From contig ML770095.1 in assembly GCA_009733575.1 (NCBI GenBank), forward strand, positions 1-20,195: 20,195 bases of DNA, read 5' to 3'. Shown in pieces: positions 1 through 8,489 of this stretch. The notes under the pieces are model-generated. The model was not told the origin of the DNA. It saw only the letters and a list, made by a program, of their open reading frames with translations, and made no database searches. Position numbers and translations under genes: made by a program. The DNA is from Gymnopus androsaceus JB14. Taxonomy: Eukaryota > Basidiomycota > Agaricomycetes > Agaricales > Omphalotaceae. The stretch's first letter is position 1; each line of letters starts with the position of its first letter.

Positions 1-368
1 TGTTCATCTATGATTATATTATGAAGGATTTTATATATCCAAGCTATGATAGTCATGTCCATAAACCATCCTAGATGTTGTTTAAAAAGAACTGCATCCT
101 AAAATGCATTCTACATGGCTTAAATATCAAAATTTTCACTTCTGGGTTTGCATCTGTACTCCATTCCTAAGAATTACTTTTGGGTATGAAAACTTGCTCT
201 TGAGGGCTATCTGGAGCAGTTAGTACCTCTGTGGATTATAGTGAATTGCTCTCGCCGTTCGCGGTTTTTAAATGGAGCCGATTGTCATGCGGCTCGAGCC
301 ACAGCAACACTAGCTTCCATCCAAGCGAGGGATAATTGCCTCTGCAAGTACTTCTCTCGCTGTCTTGA
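1..368. other. Left flank, no recognisable gene
   Basis: AT-rich sequence with short, unremarkable reading frames. I recognise no protein motif, RNA gene or repeat here. Confidence 0.5.
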
Positions 369-471
369 ATGGACTCCAGAGCTGCTGTTCAGACATCCTC
401 TAGAAGGCGGGTTACCAAGCTAGTTCTTATGCCATGTACCAAGTTGGATACCGTAATCCAAAGAGATAGAT
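369..471 (+). other. 5' part of a small reading frame interrupted by the copia element
   Basis: A reading frame opens with ATG at 369, directly after an in-frame TGA, and runs into the LTR at 472. If the retroelement and one TAGAT copy are removed, the frame continues without a stop from 15771 to 16048, giving about 126 codons rich in Arg and Glu. I do not recognise the product. A short open frame of this size could arise by chance, so this is only a candidate target gene. Confidence 0.2.
467..471. repeat. Target site duplication TAGAT (left copy)
   Basis: The five bases TAGAT precede the 5' LTR and recur right after the 3' LTR at 15766-15770. A 5-bp duplication is typical of Ty1/copia integration. 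It shows that the two LTRs belong to one insertion event. Confidence 0.93.
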
Positions 472-901
472 TGTTGAGTTATTTTTTCTTTATATACGCA
501 TTCATGGTCACTTACTATACAAACATGGACCAAGTAGGTGTACGGACTCTTATTTATCTAGACTGACTTCCATATATAGAAGTTACCCCTATTTGTACCT
601 TACATTATTCAGCTACATACCGACGGCACACCTCAGACGCTTACGACCATCTTCCGGCACTGAGGTGAGCTCCGATACCTTACTTACTTATTAGTTTACT
701 TACTGACTACTTGTATCAGACTTATACCGTTACTTTATAGGTAATACAAGACACTTACGACCATCTTCCGGTGCTGAGACTTATACCGTTACTTTATAGG
801 TAATACAAGACGCTTACGACCATCTTCCGGCGCTGAGACTTATACCGTTACTTTATAGGTCCGCCAGCGCGACAGATACTCGCCGAGCTTGTATTACAAC
901 A
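472..901 (+). repeat. 5' LTR of the copia element (430 bp)
   Basis: It starts TGTTGAG and ends ACAACA. It matches the 3' LTR across its full length except for one A/G difference (near 526), one C/T difference in the repeat region, and one extra 59-bp unit. The LTR should hold the promoter and polyadenylation signals; a TATA-like TTTATATAC lies near 489, but I cannot assign U3/R/U5 borders. Confidence 0.93.
719..860 (+). repeat. 59-bp tandem repeat in the 5' LTR
   Basis: Two full 59-bp units (719-777 and 778-836) begin GACTTATACCGTTACTTTAT and end near CCGGYGCTGA, followed by a partial third unit at 837-860. The 3' LTR has only one full unit (15642-15700) plus the partial one. A degenerate copy of the unit's second half (GCTTACGACCATCTTCCGG) also occurs near 640. 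Such repeats could act as enhancer units; that is inference. Confidence 0.9.
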
Positions 902-915
902 GGTTATTGGGCCCC
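902..915 (+). promoter_or_regulatory. Primer binding site, half-tRNA(iMet) type
   Basis: The bases GGTTATTGGGCCCC follow the 5' LTR directly. Copia-type elements often prime from the anticodon-loop end of a cleaved initiator-methionine tRNA, giving sites of the form GGTTATGGGCCC. The present site fits with one extra T. The tRNA assignment rests on family knowledge. Confidence 0.6.
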
Positions 916-957
916 AAGAACCCACTGTGACCTGCTGCATCTCGTAACTACAACGCT

Positions 958-1328
958 ATGTCCTCCGTTTCCCAAACAGGTGGTTTGTCCGATGAAGAAG
1001 ACAATACCACTGAAGCCCCTATTCAGCCTTCACCCTCAGACCCGATTTCCACTCGCATCCGAGCAACTGCGACCGCCAAAGCCATCAGTACAAACCCCTT
1101 CATTGCCCCTGCTGAACCTCCTTTGAACCAGCAGACCAATACCCAGAAAACAGACCATTTCGCGCAGGTACCAAAATTAGCCCCTAAAGGGACGAACTTC
1201 CTTGCATTCAAGGAACGATGGCATATTGCCATTGCCGCTGCTGGTTTTCACCACCTCTTCGACCCAAACTTCATTCCTCCAGTCAATCCACCAGATCCGT
1301 TAGATCATCAGCAAAAATGGTCTGGGCC
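958..1328 (+). pseudogene. copia gag, N-terminal part, broken by an insertion
   Basis: This encodes the start of the capsid-like Gag of the copia element. I chose ATG 958 because it is the first ATG after the primer binding site and opens a clean frame. The N-terminus is Pro/Thr-rich and low-complexity. It is followed by a segment near codons 75-110 (LAPKGTNFLAFKERWHIAI) that looks like the first capsid helix region of fungal copia Gags, with the conserved Trp. The frame is lost from about 1328, where the foldback insert begins, and Gag resumes in the same frame from about 2305. Confidence 0.8.
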
Positions 1329-1450
1329 CTGGGTTATCAAAGGCTTTCCTTTGGGTGCCTAGGCTACCTAGGAAGCCTAGGTCACCTAGGCTGCCCAGGT
1401 CATCCAGGTTTATCCCTTTTTCCTTGGCCTTTTCAGGTGGTTATAGGTAA

Positions 1451-1593
1451 CCTGTGTCAACCTGAGGTAGCCTGAGCTACCCTGAGCTACCCTGAGCTAC
1501 CCTGAGCTACCCTGAGCTACCCTGAGTGAACCTGAGTAAACCTGAGACAGCCTGAGCAACCTGAGGTAACCTGAGATAGCCTGAGGGTGCCTA
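1451..1593 (+). repeat. Tandem array of 10-bp CCTGAGNNNN units
   Basis: About 14 consecutive units at 10-bp spacing, five of them exactly CCTGAGCTAC (1471-1520); one is CCTGTG and one is 9 bp long. The array forms the left arm of the foldback element, preceded by five CCTAGG-type units at 9-bp spacing from 1359. Confidence 0.9.
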
Positions 1594-2087
1594 TCACAAG
1601 TAGTGGTATCTAAAAAACATCTTAGTTATCTCATTATTCACCTGTCTTTATACTTAGTCTTATCACTCAATGTTGCTCAACTTATACTATTTCATTGTTC
1701 TTATTGGACTCACTTAATGTATTCTTATTAGAAGAAGCTTCTTAATATCTTATTGACCTTAACTTACATCTCGGAACAGCTCACTGAAGTTATTCAGACT
1801 CATGTTTAAGTGTAGCAAGCTTAGGAGGTAATCTGTTATACTCTTGATGAATATGATTTGACCCCATCAACAGGTTTTTGATTGTACGCAGTTCACAGGC
1901 ACCCACGCGGTTCGGCGCTTATTTAAGCGCTTATTTCGCGCAATTACTTACAACTTTGATCTATAGATGATTTATCAAGCAAGTGGAATGTCTGCTTTTG
2001 ATTACAGAACATCTATATATTTAATAGCTTAAAACCCGAAGTTATTTAGGCTCTTTAGGTTGTATAAAATTAAACCAAGTTTCAGAC

Positions 2088-2165
2088 TGTCTCAGGTTGC
2101 CTCAGGTTGCCTCAGGTTGCTCAGGTTTCCTCAGGCTTCCTCAGGTTCACCCAGGTTAGCCCTAT
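2088..2165 (-). repeat. Inverted tandem array of CTCAGG 10-bp units
   Basis: Units such as CTCAGGTTGC repeat at 9-10 bp spacing, and more CCCAGG/CTCAGG units follow at 2217-2302. They are the reverse complement of the CCTGAG array at 1451-1593 and form the right arm of the element. Confidence 0.85.
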
Positions 2166-2304
2166 GGGGTGACTTCAGGGTACCCTAGAGGGTAGTCTCC
2201 ATTAACCTGAGTTGCCCTGGTCACCCAGGTTGCCCAGGCTACCTGAGGTTGATCTATAGGGTAATCTCAGGTCACCCAGGCTACCTAGGCTATCTCAGGC
2301 CCAG

Positions 2305-3669
2305 AGCATTTTTGCTGATGATGCTGGTTATGTCAACGAATTGACCATATACCATGCATATACAAGGCTCGAAAGTCAAGCCCGTTCCCTCTTACTCTCT
2401 CGTCTTGATGACCGCTTGATGAGAAAAGTTACCAAGGGATCAACTTGAGTCCTGGATATTTGGGTGAAGTTAGTGGAACAGTTGCAGGTAAAATCAGAAA
2501 TTGCCATTTCGGACATGAAGTCCAAATGGGAACAACATACCTGCAACCCAAAGGTTAATCTCGTGGACTTCCTCGCGGAAGATCAAGAAATGGTTGACAA
2601 AATAGAAGGTGCTGGCGGAGAGGTATCTGACAGCGAATTCAGGGTGCATATCTTGAAGGTGATTCCAGCTGCGTATAAGGATTATATCAATACAATGCTG
2701 GAAATGGCAAATCGGACAAGGACTCACCTGCCTACCAACGATATAATCGACATGCTGGAACGCCATTGGCGTTACAAGAACCCCGAGAGCCGATCCAGAT
2801 CTGCAAAGTCTGACTCGAAGGATGTAGCTTTGGCAGCTGAACCCAGTACACCATCAGTGGGTAGCTTCGGAAGCTCCATCCCAGGTCCCTCTTGTGGTCA
2901 TGGTCGCGGTCGCGGCGGCAGCGTTTCTGGCCAGAACTCCCACTCGCACAAAGGCCCCCGTTGTTACAACTGTAACGAGCATGGGCACTTTGCATGGGAG
3001 TGCAAGGCACCACGCAAACCCAGAACGCTGAAGGTAGAAGAGAAGAAGGCTGAGGGAAGTAAAGGGAAAGAGGGAGGCTCTGCTAACGTCGTAGATGAAA
3101 CCACCGATTCAGATGACTCAATCGAATGGATCTACTTCATCGGTGCTGAACCAGATACCTCATCCGAGTCTGACCTTGATGAGCTATTCGATGCTGCAGA
3201 CCCCAGTGACAGCAAATCCGAGTACGATCCACTTGAGGGCCTCTTTGACAACACAGATGACGACATGCCTCCTCTTGAACCTCAAGACCCGAGCGACGAT
3301 GAGGAGGATAATGAGGTTGATTGGCGAGGGAAGTGGAAGAAAGTTGGTAAGGTTTGTGCAGTAATGTGCGCAGACCTCATGCACGAGCTTTATAGGTGGG
3401 ACACCAAGTTAGACACTTGGCATGACCACCAAGTCTATGCCACAGCGAGAGGAACCCTTGAACCTCCGGAACATGTGGAACACGTCAAGGAGGATGATGG
3501 AAGCAGTAGTTCCACTTACATCCTCGATTCTGGGTGCACCAGGCACATGATGCCCGACCTTTCTATCTTCGAATCCCCTCCCATCCCTTGCAAACCAAAA
3601 CGCTTTCGTGCCGCAAACAAAAACCTCTTTGAGGCGAGCCAAAATGGGACTGTTGAGATAAAAACTTGA
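2305..3669 (+). pseudogene. copia gag C-terminal part plus start of aspartic protease
   Basis: The frame resumes with IFADDAGYVNEL, a capsid-region segment (UBN2/retrotran_gag-like). It is interrupted by TGA at 2446-2448, and continues in the same frame through a helical capsid part to a Gly/Arg/Ser-rich linker. A CCHC zinc knuckle (CYNCNEHGHFAWEC, 2962-3003) follows, as in nucleocapsid domains that bind RNA. An acidic Asp/Ser/Glu-rich linker then leads to the protease active site ILDSGCTRHM, with the catalytic DSG at 3526-3534. The frame ends at TGA 3667 because of one extra base in a five-A run at 3660-3664; the protease continues in frame +2. Confidence 0.88.
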
Positions 3670-5632
3670 CAACGGCGACCATCTGTCCCTACCGGACACG
3701 CTATTCACTCCAGATGTTTCCAGCACGCTGATCTCAGTTGGGTCATTGGATGATGCCGGATACTTTATCACATTCAGAGGTGGACAGGCCGTTATAGTTG
3801 ACACTGAGGGAAAGACCATAGGTACCGTTCCGAAATCAGATGGACTATACAGGGTCGTTATCAGGTCAGAAGGGGAAAGTCTCACAGTCACTGAGAAACT
3901 TACCCTAGAAGAGCTCCACCGCCGTATGGGGCACATATCTCCGGGTGTGGCGAAGAAATCCATAGCTGGTGGATTCGTCGACGGGGTTGAGCTTGATGGA
4001 ACTGAGATGGGCCAGTGCGAGACCTGCATCTTTGCGAAGATGTCTCGCAAGTCCGTGCCGAAGCAACGTCAGGGGGAGAGAGTGGAGAATGTGGGGGAAC
4101 ACGTCCACTCCGACGTTTGGGGACCAGCATCCGTTGAATCTAAAGGAGGGAAACATTATTTCATAACATTCACAGATGATTATTCGCGTTTGACGCACCT
4201 TTTCATTCTCCAAGCCAAATCAGACGCATTTGAAGCGTATACCCAATACGAAGCGCACATCCTAAACCAGTTCAAAGCTGCTATCAGAATCTTACACTCT
4301 GACGGCAGTGGAGAATACCTGAGTAACGAATTCAAAACTTACCTGAAGTCCAATGGTACAATTCACCAACTCACGGTACATGATACGCCAGAGGAGAATG
4401 GAGTCGCCGAGCAGCTCAACCTCATGCTACTGCAACGTGTTCGTGCTATGTTACACAATAGCGGTCTACCGAGTTCTCTCTGGGCTGAATGCGTGTGCCA
4501 CACTGTTTGGCTGAAGAATCGAACGTCTACTCGCGTATTGGGAGGTAAGACTCCGTTCGAAGTCGCATTTGGCCAGAAGCCAAACATTGCCAACGTGCCA
4601 GACTGGGGATCAAAGGTGTTTGTTCAGAAAAGGAGCAAGTTGAAACTGCTCGCTCGTGCTCGAATTGGGTACTGGGTCGGTCATAACAATGGTGAGGAGA
4701 ATTTTGAGGTCAGCAAGGGTCACCGCGTCTATTGGAAGGACACGAAAACGGTAACCGTTGAACGGTCGGTCATTTTTCGAAAGGAAGAGGGAGGTATACG
4801 TGGGTTTATAGAGGAAGAGGATACAGACGGCGACGTTGAGATTGAGGGGGAGGGATCAGAGTTAGGTAACAATCCCAACATCCCAACATCCACACCGATT
4901 ACAAATTCCCCATCTTCTCCGCAAAATCCGCTTTCTCCGCAATCTCCGGGTGATCCGAGCCTCGAATCGGTCCGAGTTCCACGCGTTCGCAAACCATCAC
5001 AGTACGTCCAATGTTTGGTTAACGGCAAAACTAAAGGCATTCTCCCTCGGGGAATGTCTCTGCCGAATACACCTCTAGTTTCCACACTCATTCCTGAAGA
5101 GATGACCGAAGAACAGGCCTTTTTGGCCGACATCTCAGAAACTGAAGGACTGGAACCTCAAACGGTTGCAGAAGCTCATCGTTCTCCCGACTGGCCAAAA
5201 TGGGCGAAAGCCATAGAAGAAGAGCTCGGCAACATGCAGCAATTCCGTGTGTTCGACGTAGTCAAAACTCCTGAGCACGCAAACGTGGTTGGTACAAAAT
5301 GGGTCTTTCGTATCAAGAAAAACGCGTCTGGTGGCATAGATCGCTACAAAGCGCATCTCGTTGCTCAGGGTTTCACACAGGTTGAGGGTGTCGATTACTT
5401 CGAAACCTACGCCCCAGTTGCTCGACTCGCTTCCATCCGTACTGCACTTGCTCTTGGAGCCCGACTCGACCTTGAAATTCATCAAGTCGACATTAAGGGT
5501 GCATACCTGAATGGTGATTTGATCGAAAACAAAGACATCTACCTGAAGCATCCCCCAGGCTATCCTCTCTCAAAATCCCCATCCACGACCTCGTTGAAGC
5601 TTAACCGTCTGATTTATGGTCTGAAGCAAAGT

Positions 5633-5652
5633 GGGAGATATTGGGAGATATT
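5633..5652 (+). repeat. 10-bp tandem duplication that frameshifts RT
   Basis: GGGAGATATT occurs twice in tandem. With a single copy, the RT frame joins LKQSGRYW directly to YIKFGATLKG and runs open to the insertion point. The second copy therefore shifts the frame by one base and is a late inactivating lesion. Confidence 0.9.
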
Positions 5653-5806
5653 GGTATATCAAGTTTGGAGCAACACTGAAGGGACTCCTTGGGATGAAAC
5701 GGTGCGATGTAGACCATGCAGTCTATTATCGGCACCAAGATGGCGCGCTCATAATTATTCTCACCTCCGTTGATGATCTGACCATTCTCGCTTCGAACAT
5801 AGCACT

Positions 5807-5814
5807 CATCAACC
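5807..5814. repeat. 8-bp target duplication CATCAACC (left copy)
   Basis: CATCAACC here and at 14451-14458 flank the 8.6-kb insert exactly. With one copy removed, the RT frame reads through (ALIN then LVKTKLQQ). An 8-bp duplication is typical of hAT transposons, and also of P and Merlin elements. Confidence 0.9.
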
Positions 5815-5966
5815 ACCTGTAACTGTTATCCTGAAGGCTTGACACTGGGCTATATCCCTACTTTGCAAATGCTTCAGTAAGGATATAACCACAGAAGAGC
5901 CAATGCCTCTGGAATGGCACTATGGGATAAATCCATAGCACCACCATGACCAAGGGATATATCCCA
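5815..5966 (+). repeat. Left terminal and subterminal repeats of the 8.6-kb element
   Basis: The terminal part to about 5890 aligns with the reverse complement of the right end. Subterminal motifs: GGCTATATCCC (5848), GGATATAACC (5881), GGGATAAATCC (5924) and GGGATATATCCC (5954). Confidence 0.75.
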
Positions 5967-6097
5967 TGCACCAGTATATTCCAGCGCCCCATAGCGTCGG
6001 GATGATGAGTCACCGAGGCGGAGGTACGCGCTGACAAAGATAAGCGCAACGGAGACACCGGAAGCATTCACCGGACCGACATAGAGCCGAAGTAAAA

Positions 6098-6195
6098 TGT
6101 CACTGCAAGGAATCGAACCCGGCGCTCCATGAATACTCCAGCGTCTAATCAATCAAAGTAAACGCTCACGTTGCACATTAACCACTTGTTCATAC
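6098..6195 (-). other. tRNA-like module (A box and B box), left, pointing outward
   Basis: On the minus strand, TGAACAAGTGGTTAATGTGC resembles a tRNA D-arm/A box (6173-6191). GGGTTCGATTCCTTGC resembles a T-arm/B box (about 6106-6121) and is followed by GTGACATTTT, a possible Pol III stop. AGCGT and ACGCT in between could form an anticodon-like stem. The 5' acceptor strand does not pair, so this is a tRNA-derived relic or SINE-like head, not a working tRNA gene. Confidence 0.4.
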
Positions 6196-6335
6196 GAACG
6201 ATGTAAATAAGTATTCTAATTCGATTATGTGACTCCTACGGCAGGAGCATTATTTTATCCATTCACTGCATAGTACAGTACATTACAAGCATCAATGACG
6301 GCTACCTGATGAGCTTCCTAAACACACAAATAACC

Positions 6336-6497
6336 TCATCCTAATGCCTCATCCAGCTTTCGGAAGGATAAACGCTCTGCAAGGATCTGCAATAGCGTTT
6401 GCGGAGGATCATCGTCCTCTTCGTGAGCGGCAGGCGTGGGTTCCAAAGCTGGACCGTCGCCGGAAAGGGGGTGGTATTTGGGTTGGAGGTTGGGGTT
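6336..6497 (-). other. Unidentified coding-like fragment
   Basis: A minus-strand frame of about 50 codons ends at TGA 6336-6338. Its composition is protein-like (EEDDDPPQTLLQILAERL: an acidic run, then an amphipathic helix). I do not recognise the family. It sits beside the captured ATPase piece and may be another captured exon. Confidence 0.25.
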
Positions 6498-6874
6498 TTA
6501 TAGACCGTGCGAGGGTTTTGCAACGAGGAGATGAGTGTAGTAGGTGAGAGAAGAGAAGGCTAGCAAAGTGGGCCGAGGACACTAGGACGTGGTCAAGGGG
6601 ACCTGAAGTGTCTGGTAACATTGAGAGTGCTTGAAGGAGAGGTGTTGGCGGAAGCTGTAACGGGTCTAGAAGAACGACATTAATCTAAAGATTGAACGAT
6701 AGGAGAATGGAAACGGACCAGCTCCTTCGGGAACGACCATTGCGAATATTATAGCGTATTTGATTTCTTCTTTCCTAACAAAGTTCTATGCCATGCTCAG
6801 GTCAATACTCGCGAAGAAACAATCACGTATGCGTACCTCGAAAACTCCTACTGCCGCAGTTCGTAGCTGGTTGA

Positions 6875-7895
6875 ACCTCGACGAAATCTTCAACCGACTC
6901 TCATACACCGTCTTGATCCTCTCAACCTTCGCCCTCTCCGCAATCTTCTGCAATCCTCAGGCGTCCCATCGAGTAACGCAACACCTATATGAGCCTGCTT
7001 GAGCGCACCCACATCATTGGTACCATCGCCTGCCATAAGAGTGACGTAGCCAGCACTTTTCAGTGTTGATGTATTCTTTTTGGGCAGGTGATACACGAGC
7101 GTAGACCCAGGTGTTTTGGACGAGGTTTTTCCATCCTGGCGTGTTTTCGTATTGCTTCATGGCGGTACCGGTGATACAAATGTCGTACTCGTCGAATAAC
7201 GTCAAATCGAGTGGGGCGGAGGGGTCCACAGGGATGACTTTGCGTTCGTCCACGGTTCGCCAGGTGAGGTCTATCATGGAGGGTTATCAGTCCAGACGAT
7301 ACAGAAAAATACAATAAACGAATACAAACCTCGTTCGTTACAAGGATTCTCCTTGAGATCCGAGATGAACACTTCCCGGTCTACAATCTCGACCGTCTTC
7401 ACGACGTGGACGGCAGTCAATGGATTATCACCAGTGATCATGATGCACTGGAACGAAAAGGTGAGCATCGATAATTGTACTTGAAAACCCAACATGGTCT
7501 TACACGATGCGAAGAGTCCGCCAACATTTTAAGCGTGTCGACAGCATCGGCCTTCAACGGACAATGGAAAACAAGGAAACCAGCGAATGTCAGGTTGCTT
7601 TCAATGGCATCTCTAGCGAGCTTATTGATCTAAGAGAACATTAGAATGTCATCAAAAAAGGAGTGGAACAAGAATACTAACCTTTTCACATTCATAAACT
7701 CCATTTCCTTACAAGCCAGCACTAGAACACGGCTTCCCTCACTAGTGTATCCCTTGTATATCTCATCATATCGAGAAGGAACAACACCAAGCATCCCTTT
7801 AATAGTCTCCGGCGCACCCTTGACCGCAACCAAAGTCCGATTTGCATTTCCGCCAGTCCCACCTGTAACCGAGGGACCTTGGAAAGTCGAAACAA
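6875..7895 (-). pseudogene. P5A-type ATPase (Spf1/ATP13A1-like) fragment, captured
   Basis: P5A ATPases are ER transporters that remove mis-inserted membrane helices. Only part of the cytoplasmic catalytic region is present. In order: LVAVKGAPETIKGML (nucleotide-binding KGAPE motif), [47 protein letters not shown], and the hinge [14 protein letters not shown]. The DKTGT phosphorylation site and the membrane helices are missing. Introns are retained, with good GT-AG borders: 7630-7681, 7448-7503 and 7271-7329. Two small deletions (near 7067 and 6957) break the frame. Similarity is lost after SRFNQ near 6875. The fragment is therefore a genomic-DNA capture and a pseudogene. Family identity is confident; the exact break points are approximate. 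Confidence 0.88.
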
Positions 7896-8480
7896 ATGCA
7901 CCATAATCGACCAGCCGAGTGCCATCTAAGTGCTCATCAGATTGAGAGGTTTACGTCAATAAAGAGAATAATCACCTGTCCTCACAGGCCTTTAATGCCT
8001 GCATGCACTTGTAAACATCCGCCATCTCTTTGTTTGGATCGGTCGATAGGCCCGAACGCTTGCCGCCCCATATGTTTAGCAAAAGAACGATGCTAGCTGT
8101 AAATGCTGAGATCTACAACAAGGGGTCAGAGGTGTTTACACAAATCCAAAGAGTACGAACCTGAGAAAACGGGAGTAAAATACCCTGTCTTTTTCTCTGA
8201 ATATTGATGATGTGACTTGCGGACCTTGCTGCATTCATGCAGATTGCGAGTGACGGGAAGGATAACGGAGATGGCTTTTTTGGTGAAGGGATGAATGGCC
8301 TATGAACGACTATTTGCACGAGATAATAATGCGAGTCGCGATTTGGATCCCAGCGAACTGTGAGATAGGGTATAAGGATACGTAAGATTAAGAAGCAACT
8401 GGAGTGCTTATGATGATCAGGGACCGAGTCCACCCTCTGGTTCAAGGCGGAAGCCAGTTCGGCCACGATATGGAGTGCAG
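7896..8480 (-). pseudogene. Fungal-specific transcription factor, C-terminal fragment, captured
   Basis: Spliced minus-strand exons (about 8480-8412, 8357-8161, 8112-7976, 7925 to about 7896) read as the fungal_trans regulatory domain of a Zn(II)2Cys6-type factor. Landmarks are VDSVPDH, RWDPNRDSHYYLVQIVVHRP, CMNAARSASHI, VLLLNIWGGKRSGL and MADVYKCMQALKACEDRWH. Introns at 8113-8160 and 7926-7975 have GT-AG borders and keep phase. The intron at 8358-8411 appears to start AT instead of GT, a likely donor mutation. The sequence changes to P5A ATPase in mid-exon near 7896, out of frame. The zinc cluster is absent. This is a broken chimera, not a functional gene. The family call rests on remembered motif patterns. 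Confidence 0.75.
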
Positions 8481-8489
8481 GATGCAGGG

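Larger units (their letters stand above)
1304..2322. mobile_element. Foldback-like non-autonomous element inserted in gag
   Basis: About 1 kb of non-coding sequence interrupts gag. Bases 1304-1328 and 2298-2322 are inverted copies, 24 of 25 identical. Inside these, the left arm (1359-1593) is made of CCTAGG and CCTGAG units about 10 bp apart, and the right arm (2088-2302) holds the same units inverted (CTCAGG). The arms could fold back on each other. The centre (about 1594-2087) is AT-rich and contains the palindrome GCGCTTATTTAAGCGC near 1915. No transposase and no clear target duplication are visible. The outer 15 bp of the inverted repeat may be native gag sequence rather than transposon end. 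Confidence 0.7.
3662..5814 (+). pseudogene. copia pol: protease end, integrase, reverse transcriptase N-part
   Basis: Frame +2 carries the rest of the protease, then a GAG-pre-integrase zinc module (HRRMGH ... CETC). The integrase core follows, with Asp at 4112 (HSDVWGP), Asp at 4301 (LHSDGSGEY) and Glu at 4409 (NGVAEQ). A low-complexity Ser/Pro linker comes next, then the RVT_2 reverse transcriptase (WVFRIKKNASGG, HLVAQGFTQ, QVDIKGAYLNGDL, LIYGLKQSGRYW). A 10-bp duplication at 5633-5652 then throws the frame; RT goes on in frame +3 with the active site TSVDDL at 5766-5783 (SVDD in place of the usual YVDD). RT is cut at 5814 by the 8.6-kb insert and resumes at 14451. Confidence 0.92.

Noticed and set aside
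1023..1475. Frames overlapping gag and the CCTAGG array
   Set aside because: Alternative-frame shadows; the Gly/Leu-rich translation comes from the repeat array.
3409..4213. Long minus-strand frames opposite the copia gag and integrase
   Set aside because: Shadows of the well-supported plus-strand polyprotein; no motif of their own.
5874..6152. Minus-strand frames near the left end of the 8.6-kb element
   Set aside because: They lie across the subterminal repeats and tRNA-like module and look like chance open frames.
6098..6195. A functional tRNA gene
   Set aside because: The acceptor strands do not pair and the anticodon loop is not clear; kept only as a tRNA-like module.
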